A stretch of 64,000 nt of DNA, taken from positions 62,001 through 126,000 of the forward strand of contig NZ_JBBEWC010000008.1 of the NCBI RefSeq assembly GCF_037860775.1, given 5' to 3'. Under the pieces are notes generated by a model that did no database searches, was not told the origin of the DNA, and worked only from the letters and a program-made list of their open reading frames with translations. Shown one piece after another: positions 51,316 through 59,972 of the stretch. The DNA comes from Emticicia soli. GTDB taxonomy: Bacteria > Bacteroidota > Bacteroidia > Cytophagales > Spirosomataceae. Within the stretch, counting starts at the first letter, position 1; each line of letters begins with the position of its first letter. A program made the translations under genes and the position numbers.

Positions 51316-53286
51316 ATGAAAAAAGCACTCTTTCTGCTATTGTCCCTAAGCCTTTGGGTATCTACAAGCCAAGCTAAAATTGTCAGGATTTTTATTGATA
51401 AAACCGAACTCTATGCCAATGGCAGGCAGTTTGGTTCTGCGGGGCAATACCAACGCCTTACGGGCCGGGCATTTGGCGAAGTAAGCCCATCAGATATTCA
51501 TAACAGCATCATACAAGATATTGCACTTGCGCCTCGTAATGCACGTGGAATGGTTGAGTACGAAATGGAATTTGTGTTGCTGAAACCGCTCGACTTAAAC
51601 AAAAGCAATCAATTACTATTTTATAATGTTCCTAATCGTGGAAACGTGTTTCCGGCCGATACAAGCCTGATGAAAAGAGGTTATATTTACCTGTGGAGTG
51701 GCTGGCAAGGCGATATTTTTGGCGATAATAAACTAAAAATAAAAGTACCCGTAGCCACGCAAGACGGCAAAGAAATAATAGGCAGCCTGCACACCGAATT
51801 TATCGTGTCAGACAAAACACCTACACAAAACCTGAGTGCAGGGGCGTTTAGTGCCCAGTTTCATAAAGCTTACGAAACCGTTTCTTTAAATAATACTACT
51901 GCCACACTAACCAGACGCATTCATGCAGCCGACGAGCCCGAACTTGTACCCCATAACGAATGGGCTTTCGCCGATTGTACACAAGAAACTTTTCCGGGTA
52001 AACCCAGCACTACGCAGATTTCGCTCAAAGATGGTTTCGACCCAAATTATATTTATGAACTCAATTATACGGCTAAAAATCCACTGGTTTTGGGTTTGGG
52101 CTTTGCAGCTACCCGTGATATTGTTTCGTTTTTCAGGTATTCGCAGCAGGCCGATAATCTATTAGCTAACCAAACCAAAGCAGCCATAGGCGTAGGTGTA
52201 TCGCAATGTGGTAATTTTCTTCGTAGTTTTCTGCATCTAGGCTTCAATGCCGATGAAGCCGATAAACCTGTTTTTGATGGCGTAAACGTACACATCGGCC
52301 CAAGAAGAATCACGCTTAATGTGCGCTTTGGCCGTCCGGGTGGCGGAGGTATGCAGCACGAAGAGGTGCTCTTTCCGGGCAACGAAGCACCTTTTACTTG
52401 GGCGAGCACCAAAGACCCGCTATCAGGTATTGAAGGTGGTATTTTAGATGTTTGCCAGCAACAAGGTTTTGTACCTAAAATTATGCATACCCTAAGTTCG
52501 ACAGAATACTGGCAGTCTCGTATGTCGCTACGCACTACCGATGTGTATGGTACTAAAGATTTAGACCTACCTGAAAACCTGCGAATCTATCTGTTTGCCA
52601 GTACCCAGCATACGCCTGCTTTTAGCGCAAATATCAACAAACTCACAGGTTTTCCGTCGAACCCCAATAATTATATGGATGCCTGGCGAGCCTTGCAGAT
52701 TGCCTTGGAACGATGGGTAATGGAAGGCCGAACCCCACCTAAAAGTATTTATCCGACCATTAAAGGTAAAACACTAGCTAAGGGAAGCGAAATCGGCTGG
52801 CAACCAATGGCAAATGTACCGTTCAGAGGGTTAGTGAATGGTATAGAAGTAAGAGATTTCGGCCCTGAATTTGATGAGAAAATGATGTCGGGGATTCTAA
52901 GCGAAAAACCGATTGTGAGCAAAGACAAACAATATACCGTATTAGTACCAAAAGTAAATGCCGATAACAACGAGCTGGGCGGCTTAACAACCCTTACGCA
53001 AAGAGTGCCTTTAGGAACTTACACAGGCTGGAGCTTGCGCAAAGCTGGCTACGGCGAGAGCGATTTGGCCGTGCTTGAGGGTATGTACATACCTTTTGCC
53101 AAAACAAAGGCCGAACGCTTAGCAAACAGCGATACCCGATTATCGTTGCAAGAACGTTACCAAAACGAGCGTAAGTATGCAAAAAAGGTAAAGAAAGCAG
53201 CCCTGAAAATGATAAAACAAGGACTGATGCTGCCGGAAGATGCCGAGAGAGAAATAAAGAAAGCCGAAAACCTGAAATTATTTTGA
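51316..53286 (+). CDS. Secreted alpha/beta hydrolase domain protein (Abhydrolase_10 type)
   Basis: 656 residues with signal peptide ('LLLSLSLWVSTSQA'). 'LYANGRQFGSAGQYQRLTGRAFGEV', 'EYEMEFVLLKPLD', 'LLFYNVPNRGN' and 'KAAIGVGVSQCGNFLRSFL' (nucleophile Ser296) are typical of the alpha/beta hydrolase domain-containing family PF20091. These large exported hydrolases have no firmly assigned substrate. The gene begins a tight run with a CitMHS transporter (39-bp gap) and two AtuA-type proteins, so its product is likely an acid or ester that is then imported. Confidence 0.85.
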   Translation: MKKALFLLLSLSLWVSTSQAKIVRIFIDKTELYANGRQFGSAGQYQRLTGRAFGEVSPSDIHNSIIQDIALAPRNARGMVEYEMEFVLLKPLDLNKSNQLLFYNVPNRGNVFPADTSLMKRGYIYLWSGWQGDIFGDNKLKIKVPVATQDGKEIIGSLHTEFIVSDKTPTQNLSAGAFSAQFHKAYETVSLNNTTATLTRRIHAADEPELVPHNEWAFADCTQETFPGKPSTTQISLKDGFDPNYIYELNYTAKNPLVLGLGFAATRDIVSFFRYSQQADNLLANQTKAAIGVGVSQCGNFLRSFLHLGFNADEADKPVFDGVNVHIGPRRITLNVRFGRPGGGGMQHEEVLFPGNEAPFTWASTKDPLSGIEGGILDVCQQQGFVPKIMHTLSSTEYWQSRMSLRTTDVYGTKDLDLPENLRIYLFASTQHTPAFSANINKLTGFPSNPNNYMDAWRALQIALERWVMEGRTPPKSIYPTIKGKTLAKGSEIGWQPMANVPFRGLVNGIEVRDFGPEFDEKMMSGILSEKPIVSKDKQYTVLVPKVNADNNELGGLTTLTQRVPLGTYTGWSLRKAGYGESDLAVLEGMYIPFAKTKAERLANSDTRLSLQERYQNERKYAKKVKKAALKMIKQGLMLPEDAEREIKKAENLKLF

Positions 53287-53325
53287 GTAAGACCCATTAA
53301 CCGATAATTAATTAACCATACCCTT

Positions 53326-54621
53326 ATGCTTGCACTTTTAGGTTTTGCTACCATTGTTATTTTTCTGATTTTAATAATCACCAAAAAACTATCGGTTATT
53401 ACTGCGCTGGTAGTAGTACCTATTGTTTTTGGCCTATTGGCAGGTTTTAATCCTAAAGAGTTAGGCGATATGATGCTGGCCGGAATCAAACAGGTAGCAC
53501 CTACGGGTATTTTGTTGATGTTTGCCGTGCTGTATTTTGCCACCATGCTCGATGCAGGTCTGTTCGACCCCGTTATTGCTTTCATTATTCGTTCAGTAAA
53601 AGGCGACCCAATGAAAGTTATCATCGGCACGGCTATCCTGACTATGATTGTACATTTGGATGGCGACGGTACGGCTACATTCATGATTGTATTGTCGGCG
53701 TTTTTGCCAATCTATAAGCAACTCAAAATCAATCGCCTCATATTGTCGGGTATTGTGGCGCTTAGTGTTGGTCCTTTGCATCTGGTGCCTTGGTCGGGTA
53801 CTTCGGCCAGAGCTATTTCAACGCTTAAATCAGATGCTGTGCATATTTTTAATCCTAATATTCCGGCTATTCTGGGCGGTATTGCTTGGGTGCTTTTTGT
53901 GGCATATATCTTCGGTAAAAGAGAACGTAAACGCTTGGGCGTGCTAGATTTTCAGTACAATCATCAGGAAAACCTAAGTGAAGCGCAACGAGAGCTAAGA
54001 AGACCTAAACTAATTTGGGTGAACGCCATTATGACTGTTACCTTGATTGTAATCTTGATGATGGGTTGGATTCCGGCTCCGGCACTATTTGTCGTTGCCA
54101 GTATGATAGCCCTATTGGTGAATTATTTTAAGCTGGCCGACCAGCAAAAGGTGCTTAAAAGTCATGGGACAAATATCTTTATGGTATCAAGTATGATATT
54201 TGCTGCCGGAATTTTCTCTGGAATCCTGACAGGCTCAAAAATGATAGAGGCAATGGCTACCACGCTGGTTTCGCTGATTCCTGAGCATCATGCAGGTTGG
54301 TTGCCAACGCTTACGGCGCTTACAAGTATGCCTGCCAGTATGTTGTTTACACCCGATGCTTATTACTTTGGCGTTGTGCCCATTCTGAGCCAGACCGCCA
54401 CCGAATTTGGCATCGACCCGCTCGAAATTGGCCGTGCGGCATTGTTGGGACAAATGACTGTGGGCTTTCCCTTAAGTCCGCTAACAGCCTCAACTTTCTT
54501 GTTGATAGGCTTATGTGAGGTTGATTTGGGCGAACATCAGAAATTTGTATTCAAATGGGCATTAGGAACAACCATAGTTATGACAATAGTAGCCTTGCTC
54601 ACGGGGTCTTTGCATTTATAA
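53326..54621 (+). CDS. CitMHS-family carboxylate transporter
   Basis: 431 residues with about 11-12 hydrophobic segments. 'LDAGLFDPVIAFIIRSVKGDP', 'VHLDGDGTATFMIVLSAFLP' and 'LHLVPWSGTSARAI' are signatures of the citrate-Mg2+/H+ symporter (CitMHS) family. It imports citrate or a similar polycarboxylate, usually as a divalent metal complex. It lies 39 bp after the Abhydrolase_10 gene and 9 bp before the AtuA gene, so one operon is likely. Confidence 0.88.
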   Translation: MLALLGFATIVIFLILIITKKLSVITALVVVPIVFGLLAGFNPKELGDMMLAGIKQVAPTGILLMFAVLYFATMLDAGLFDPVIAFIIRSVKGDPMKVIIGTAILTMIVHLDGDGTATFMIVLSAFLPIYKQLKINRLILSGIVALSVGPLHLVPWSGTSARAISTLKSDAVHIFNPNIPAILGGIAWVLFVAYIFGKRERKRLGVLDFQYNHQENLSEAQRELRRPKLIWVNAIMTVTLIVILMMGWIPAPALFVVASMIALLVNYFKLADQQKVLKSHGTNIFMVSSMIFAAGIFSGILTGSKMIEAMATTLVSLIPEHHAGWLPTLTALTSMPASMLFTPDAYYFGVVPILSQTATEFGIDPLEIGRAALLGQMTVGFPLSPLTASTFLLIGLCEVDLGEHQKFVFKWALGTTIVMTIVALLTGSLHL

Positions 54622-54630
54622 AAGAAAACT

Positions 54631-55947
54631 ATGAAACAAAAAATAAGAATAGGTTGCGGTGCAGGGTTTTCGGGCGATAGGCTTGAACCTGCCGTGGTAC
54701 TAGCCGAAAAAGGTGAATTAGACTATCTGGTTTTAGAATGTCTGGCCGAACGAACCATTGGTTTAGCCCAGAAACGCAAGCTACAAGACCCCACCAAAGG
54801 CTACGACCCGCTGCTCGAACGCCGAATCGAAAGCCTTTTGCCATTACTGGTACAGAATAACATACGCCTTATTACAAACATGGGGGCGGCCAATCCGGTG
54901 GCAGGAGCGAAGAAGATAGTTGAAATAGCACAAGCGCAAGGTTTAGCCGTAAAAGTAGCCGCCGTTTATGGCGATGATGTTTTTGCACATATTTCGCCTG
55001 AAACATTGGCTACTGAAACAAACCAGCCGCTTAGTAATAGTGGTGAGTTAGTATCTGCCAATGCTTACATGGGTGTTGAAGGTATTTTGAATGCATTAGA
55101 AGCCGATGCACAGATTATTATTACTGGTAGGGTAGCCGACCCGTCGCTCTTTCTTGCGCCGATGATACATGAATTTGGCTGGCAAACCGATAATTATGAT
55201 TTAATGGGCAAAGGCACTGTTATCGGCCATTTGCTCGAATGCGCAGGGCATATCACAGGCGGTTACTACGCCGACCCAATCAAAAAGCCAGTAGCCGATA
55301 TGGATAAACTCGGTCATCCTTTTGCCGATGTAAGTGCCGACGGTTCGGCCATTATCAGCAAGGTAGCAGGCACGGGTGGAGTAGTAAACTTGCAAACCGC
55401 CAAAGAGCAATTATTATATGAAGTAATTAACCCTTACGAATATTATACGCCTGATGTAATAGCTGATTTTACAACGGTATATCTGAAAGAAATAGGCGAA
55501 AATCAGGTACAAGTAACAGGCGGAACGGGTAAAGCCAAACCACAAACCTACAAAGTAAGTGTAGGCTATAAAGCCTTTTACTTAGGCGAGGGCGAAATAG
55601 CCTACGCAGGTGCATCAGCCTTAGAAAGAGCACACCTGGCAGGCGATACGCTAGAGAAACGCCTAAGCCCCAGATTCTCAGATTTACGGATTGATTACCT
55701 CGGCAATAACGCCGTTCACAGAACCAATTTCGGGCATACCGAAACGCCTTATGAAATACGCTTGCGAGTAGCCGCAAAAGCCAGTAATCCTGCCGATGCA
55801 GCCCTGATTGGCGAAGAAGTAGAAGCCCTCTACACCAACGGCCCAGCCGGAGGCGGAGGCGTAAGAAAATACGTAAACGAAGTAATAGGCATAGTGTCGA
55901 CCTTGATAGATAGAAAAGATTTAAAACCGCAGGTGAGTATTTTCTAA
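54631..55947 (+). CDS. AtuA-family protein (DUF1446)
   Basis: 438 residues. 'IRIGCGAGFSGDRLEPAVVL' and 'LDYLVLECLAERTIGLAQKRK' at the N-terminus, 'LITNMGAANPVAGAKKIVEIA' and 'DAQIIITGRVADPSLFLAPMI' define the acyclic terpene utilisation AtuA/DUF1446 family. AtuA acts in citronellol/geraniol catabolism in Pseudomonas, but the wider family is found with many organic-acid pathways and its reaction is not established. It starts 9 bp after the transporter. The C-terminal small domain often fused to it is here a separate gene. Confidence 0.85.
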   Translation: MKQKIRIGCGAGFSGDRLEPAVVLAEKGELDYLVLECLAERTIGLAQKRKLQDPTKGYDPLLERRIESLLPLLVQNNIRLITNMGAANPVAGAKKIVEIAQAQGLAVKVAAVYGDDVFAHISPETLATETNQPLSNSGELVSANAYMGVEGILNALEADAQIIITGRVADPSLFLAPMIHEFGWQTDNYDLMGKGTVIGHLLECAGHITGGYYADPIKKPVADMDKLGHPFADVSADGSAIISKVAGTGGVVNLQTAKEQLLYEVINPYEYYTPDVIADFTTVYLKEIGENQVQVTGGTGKAKPQTYKVSVGYKAFYLGEGEIAYAGASALERAHLAGDTLEKRLSPRFSDLRIDYLGNNAVHRTNFGHTETPYEIRLRVAAKASNPADAALIGEEVEALYTNGPAGGGGVRKYVNEVIGIVSTLIDRKDLKPQVSIF

Positions 55948-55957
55948 TGTTGAATTG

Positions 55958-56088
55958 TGAATGGCGAATTAGCGAATATTGTTGTGAAACATTGTGCCTT
56001 AGTGTACATAGTGGCAATAAATTCGTTGATATTGGCCACTTGCAGTTCGTTATATACTAATTCACCATTCGCTAATTCGCAATTAAAC
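55958..56088. repeat. AT-rich inverted repeat between the AtuA genes
   Basis: 'gcgaattagcgaat' near 55968 is exactly complementary to 'attcgctaattcgc' near 56067. Between them is ~85 bp without a gene. The sequence recalls the 'ttcgctaattcaccat' low-complexity stretch at 2031-2056. Confidence 0.6.
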
Positions 56089-56388
56089 ATGAAGCTCTAC
56101 GAAATAGCCCATAGCCGTGCCGGAGACAAAGGCAATACTCTCACCCTCTCGCTGATTCCGTATAAAGAATCAGACTACCAAATGCTTTGCACTACTGTAA
56201 CTGCCGATAGCGTAAAAAAGCACCTATCTGCAGTAGTATCCGGCGAAATCATCAGGTACGAATTACCCAATATTCATTCACTATTATTCGTCTGCCAGAA
56301 TGCGCTTTTGGGCGGAGTAACCACCTCACTAGCTATCGATACCCATGGCAAGGCTTTGAGCTATGCTTTGTTGGAGATGGAGGTTTAG
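56089..56388 (+). CDS. AtuA-like small protein (C-terminal AtuA domain as a separate gene)
   Basis: 99 residues from ATG 56089; the longer frame from 55957 reads through an inverted repeat. 'YEIAHSRAGDKGNTLTLSLI' is the hallmark start of the small ferredoxin-fold domain that follows the DUF1446 domain in single-chain AtuA proteins. 'NIHSLLFVCQNALLGGVTTSL' completes it. The two products should form one functional unit. It converges on the aldo-keto reductase gene with only 3 bp between the stop codons. Confidence 0.88.
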   Translation: MKLYEIAHSRAGDKGNTLTLSLIPYKESDYQMLCTTVTADSVKKHLSAVVSGEIIRYELPNIHSLLFVCQNALLGGVTTSLAIDTHGKALSYALLEMEV

Positions 56389-56391
56389 CCC

Positions 56392-57345
56392 TCACTCATC
56401 CCAAAGATTCTCCACGGTATAATCACTACCCTCAAGGCACCAGAAATCGCCTTTTATGTAGCGGTAATGCTTGTCTAGTTCATTCATTCTATCCATTTGT
56501 CCGGCTGATAGCGTAATGTCTGCCGCTGCCAGATTTTCTTTCAGACGCTCAGGATTAACCGATTTCGGAATCACAGATGTGCCTCTGTTTATAGCCCAGG
56601 CCAGCATTACCTGTGCTGCTGTGCAGCCCTTTTCTTGTGCAATATTCAATATAGTTTTATTCTCAAATAGCTTAGGTTCATTTGCTGAAACCCGACTTGC
56701 AGGGCGGTCAGCCGAACCCAGCGGACAAAAGCCTGTGATAGCAATGTTATTCTGCTTGCCAAAATCTACCAGTGCTTTTTGTTGGTTAAATGGCTGTAAT
56801 TCTATTTGCAGCGCTTCGGGCAATACGCCTGTTGCATCATGTACCTCGTTTATTTTCTTGATACTGAAATTGGAAACGCCAATGTGTTTTGTTAAACCTT
56901 TCTCTTTCAGCACTATCATTGCCCGCCATGTTTCACTAAGCGGCAGCTCGCTCAGGCTTATCATCTCTTCAGCATTTTTCGGATAATCAACATCATAAGC
57001 CAGCGCAATAGGCCAATGAATAAGGTATAAGTCGAGATAATCTAATTGCAGATTTTTCAAGGTCTCTTCAATAGCCGGAAGCGCATCTTGCGGCCGGTGT
57101 CGGTTATTCCAGAGTTTAGAGGTTATCCAGAGGTCTTCACGTTTCACCTCATTGTTTTTGATAGCGTCAGCAAAAGCCTGTCCGATTTCACTCTCGTTGC
57201 CGTAAATGTGGGCACAGTCAAAATGCCTGTAACCAATTTCAATAGCCGTTCTGATGGTCTGATAAATTTCCCCCTTGGTCGACTTCCACGTTCCAAGCCC
57301 CAAAGCAGGCATTAAATCGCCGTTACTAAATGTCAGATATTTCAT
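56392..57345 (-). CDS. Aldo/keto reductase
   Basis: 317 residues, (beta/alpha)8 barrel. The full catalytic tetrad is visible: D43 and Y48 in 'HFDCAHIYGNESEIG', K77 in 'ITSKLWNN' and H110 in 'LYLIHWPIA'. The NADPH-binding C-terminal loop has 'VIPKSVNPERLKENL' with the conserved Lys-Ser and Arg. It reduces aldehydes or ketones to alcohols. It converges on the AtuA-like gene, so it is probably not part of that operon. Confidence 0.92.
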   Translation of the reverse strand: MKYLTFSNGDLMPALGLGTWKSTKGEIYQTIRTAIEIGYRHFDCAHIYGNESEIGQAFADAIKNNEVKREDLWITSKLWNNRHRPQDALPAIEETLKNLQLDYLDLYLIHWPIALAYDVDYPKNAEEMISLSELPLSETWRAMIVLKEKGLTKHIGVSNFSIKKINEVHDATGVLPEALQIELQPFNQQKALVDFGKQNNIAITGFCPLGSADRPASRVSANEPKLFENKTILNIAQEKGCTAAQVMLAWAINRGTSVIPKSVNPERLKENLAAADITLSAGQMDRMNELDKHYRYIKGDFWCLEGSDYTVENLWDE

Positions 57346-57765
57346 ACAATATGATTAGGTAATAGAATACGTGCGAAAATACAGAAATGCCCCAATAAAA
57401 AAAATTAAGCACCTAAGTTACTATCGTTATTAAGATTTTATTTAATTTTGACTCATAAAATCTCGCATAGAGCCAATCATGGTAACAGTAGCATAAGTTT
57501 GTCGACACAGACAAATCATCACAAATCTTCATTTTTCAAAAGCGCAAAGAGGCACATAGCTTCTTTATGGCTTAATTAATCATTTATTTTAAACAAAAAA
57601 TCTCCCTAAGTAGCACTAGGCGTAGACTCTTTTTTGCAAAAGCATATCTAAGAGATGAATGTTATGTAAAGAATTAGTTAATCACTAACTCACACAATCA
57701 CTCATTCACTCAATAAAAACGTAGCAAAAGAGTCCCCCTTCAGGGGCTAGGGGTGTCTTTATCTT
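57346..57765. other. 420-bp intergenic region
   Basis: No gene found. It contains a 'tcactcattcactcaataaa' low-complexity tract (57682-57718) and a 'ccccttcaggggctaggggt' hairpin (57735-57755) just before the reductase start. Confidence 0.55.
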
Positions 57766-58305
57766 ATGAGAAAAATAGTGTATTACGTAGCGGTGTCGGT
57801 AGATGGCTTTATCTCCGGCCCCAATGATGATATTTCAGGGTTTGTGCAAGAAGGCACAGGTGTAACCCAGTATTTTCAGGATTTACAAACTTTTGATACC
57901 GTAATTATGGGCCGAAACACCTACGAATACGGTTATAAATTTGGTGTACAACCCGGCCAGCCGGCGTATCCGAATATGAAACACTACATATTTTCAGACT
58001 CAGTGGTTTTCGAAAATCCGCACCCTGATGTTAAAGTACTGAATCGTGATGTAGCGCACATCAAAGCCTTGAAGTCCGAACCAGGCACAGATATTTATCT
58101 ATGTGGCGGTGGAGAATTTGCAGGCTGGTTGCTCGATAATCAGTTGATTGACGTTCTGAAAATCAAAGCCAATCCATTAATTCAAGGCGAAGGTGTAAGG
58201 CTGTTTGGTTCGTCAAGCACCAAAGTAAAACTCAAGCGAATCGATTTACAAGAGCATGACAATAGCTTACAGATTGTTTCGTATGAGATTGGGTATTTGA
58301 AGTAA
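57766..58305 (+). CDS. Dihydrofolate reductase/RibD C-terminal domain family protein
   Basis: 179 residues. 'RKIVYYVAVSVDGFISGPND', 'FDTVIMGRNTYEYGYKFG', 'DIYLCGGGEFAGWLLDNQL' and 'IKANPLIQGEGVRLFG' are typical of the RibD C-terminal (reductase) domain family in stand-alone form. These bind NADPH; most lack a known substrate and are not needed for riboflavin or folate synthesis. Cytoplasmic, single gene, followed by an 'accacggag' repeat. Confidence 0.9.
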   Translation: MRKIVYYVAVSVDGFISGPNDDISGFVQEGTGVTQYFQDLQTFDTVIMGRNTYEYGYKFGVQPGQPAYPNMKHYIFSDSVVFENPHPDVKVLNRDVAHIKALKSEPGTDIYLCGGGEFAGWLLDNQLIDVLKIKANPLIQGEGVRLFGSSSTKVKLKRIDLQEHDNSLQIVSYEIGYLK

Positions 58306-58307
58306 TT

Positions 58308-58414
58308 CTTGTTTTACCACGGAGTATCACCGAGTTATCGCACGGAGTAACACTGAGTTTAAATCCTCTGTGAAACTCCGTGTAAAACTTAGTGAAACTC
58401 CGTGGTTATAAATT
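58308..58414. repeat. 'accacggag' dispersed repeat, copy F
   Basis: Starts 'ttgttttaccacggagtatc' and ends 'tgaaactccgtggttataaa', with internal 'cgcacggagtaacactgag' and 'ctctgtgaaactccgtgtaa'. Lies between the reductase and the sigma factor genes. Confidence 0.85.
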
Positions 58415-58569
58415 TTTTAAAATAATTTCACAAACACAATCGTCTTATTATCAATAAATTACATTAATTTCAAAAAAGATTTTATATTTTTTTGAAATTT
58501 CTCTGTAACCTTCTTTCAGTATCACGGTTTCCACTTCGAATTTGATAAACAACATACATCCGTAAACGT

Positions 58570-59139
58570 GTGAAGACACAAGATAATCTACTAATGCTAC
58601 AAGTAAAAGCAGGCGACCTCGACAAAATGGGGCTTCTGTTTGAGCGATATAATCGCCCATTGTTTGGGTTTCTGTATCACATGACAGGAGACTCTCAGAC
58701 AAGCGAAGACCTTGTGCAGAATGTATTTTATCGGATGTTGAAATACAGGCATACTTTTACGGCCGAAGGAGAGTTCCATACCTGGATGTATCATCTGGCC
58801 CGCAATGTGATTAACGATTCTTATAGACAGAATAAACAGGCATCGCAGCACTATGATGTAGAAAACTACGCCGAACGCATAGGAGGAGGAACCACCGCCG
58901 ACGAAGAACTGGAAAAAAGCCAGGAAACAGAAATGTTGCAAAAGGCTATGGACAAGCTAAGCCCTGAGCACAAAGAGGTGCTTGTTATGAGCCGCTATCA
59001 GGAACTAAAGTACGAAGAGATAGCCAGCATTCTGAACACCACCGAAGGCGCCATAAAAGTAAGAGTACACCGTGCCATGAACGAATTGAAAAAACACTTT
59101 TTAAAAATAACAAATGGAAGCAAAGCTCATGAATTGTGA
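58570..59139 (+). CDS. ECF-type RNA polymerase sigma factor
   Basis: 189 residues, GTG start. Region 2: 'LFERYNRPLFGFLYHMTGDS' and 'SEDLVQNVFYRMLKYRHTF' with 'TWMYHLARNVINDSYRQ'. Region 4: 'LSPEHKEVLVMSRYQELKYEEIASILNTTEGAIKVRVHRAM'. Both are intact. The next gene, overlapping by 26 bp (or 11 bp with a later start), encodes a zinc-finger anti-sigma factor, so this is a sigma/anti-sigma pair. The two DUF4097 genes that follow are probable targets or partners. Confidence 0.94.
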   Translation: MKTQDNLLMLQVKAGDLDKMGLLFERYNRPLFGFLYHMTGDSQTSEDLVQNVFYRMLKYRHTFTAEGEFHTWMYHLARNVINDSYRQNKQASQHYDVENYAERIGGGTTADEELEKSQETEMLQKAMDKLSPEHKEVLVMSRYQELKYEEIASILNTTEGAIKVRVHRAMNELKKHFLKITNGSKAHEL

Positions 59140-59950
59140 ACACGCAGGTGAAATGATGGTAGACTGGCTTAATAACCAGATGCCCGCATCAGAGAGGGCG
59201 GCTTTTGAACTCCACCTGAATACCTGTGCCGATTGTCAGAAAGAATTACAGGCTACCCGCCAGCTTTGGGAAGTGATGGGCAACGTAGCTGTGCCTAAAC
59301 CGAGCGATAATCTGCCGATTCAGTTTTATACAATGCTTGAAACCTTTAAAGGAGCCGAGAATAAAAAAGTAAACAAAACGGCATTCTGGGAAGACCTCAG
59401 AAATAAAATTGAAGGGCTTTTTACACCAAGAATGTTGTTGAGGCTCACTTATAGTATGTTTCTGCTTATGATAGGCTTAGGAACAGGCTACTGGCTCAAC
59501 GACCGCCGTACACCTGATTATCAGGGACAGATTCAGGTCTTATCAGACCAGGTGCAGGACATGAATCAGAAAATGATGCTTACCCTGCTCGAAAACTCTT
59601 CGGCCACCGAGCGACTTCGTGCCGTGAGTTACACCAAAGAAATAAACGAGGTAGACGGGCAAGTGGTTGAGGCGCTGCTAAGTACCCTCAATAACGACTC
59701 AAACGTAAACGTACGTTTAGTAACGCTGGAAGCACTCGTACAACTGGCCGACAACCCAAAAGTAAGAGAGGGCCTGGTGCAATCTATCTTAAAGCAAGAT
59801 ACCCCGCTTGTGCAAGCAGCGTTGGCCGATGTGATGGTTCAACTTGAAGAAAAACGCTCGATTCGCCCACTGCAACGATTATTGGAACAAGATAATGTTG
59901 ATGTTATCGTGAAAACCAAAATCAAAGAGACTATTAAGGCACTGTCTTAA
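59114..59950 (+). CDS. Anti-sigma factor with zinc finger, membrane helix and HEAT repeats
   Basis: 278 residues (273 if ATG 59129 is used). Residues 7-50 form a ZAS-type zf-HC2 domain: 'NCEHAGEMMVDWLNNQM', then 'HLNTCADCQKEL' (HxxxCxxC). A single transmembrane helix (~113-133, 'LTYSMFLLMIGLGTGYWL') follows. The C-terminal, periplasmic part has HEAT-like repeats ('VVEALLSTLNNDSNVNVRLVTLEALVQLADNPKVREGL', 'TPLVQAALADVMVQLEEKRSIRPLQRLLEQ'). It holds the ECF sigma factor at the membrane until a signal is sensed, and the HEAT domain likely does the sensing. HEAT repeats are uncommon in anti-sigma factors. Confidence 0.88.
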   Translation: MEAKLMNCEHAGEMMVDWLNNQMPASERAAFELHLNTCADCQKELQATRQLWEVMGNVAVPKPSDNLPIQFYTMLETFKGAENKKVNKTAFWEDLRNKIEGLFTPRMLLRLTYSMFLLMIGLGTGYWLNDRRTPDYQGQIQVLSDQVQDMNQKMMLTLLENSSATERLRAVSYTKEINEVDGQVVEALLSTLNNDSNVNVRLVTLEALVQLADNPKVREGLVQSILKQDTPLVQAALADVMVQLEEKRSIRPLQRLLEQDNVDVIVKTKIKETIKALS

Positions 59951-59972
59951 ACAAGAACAAAAATACAAAATT

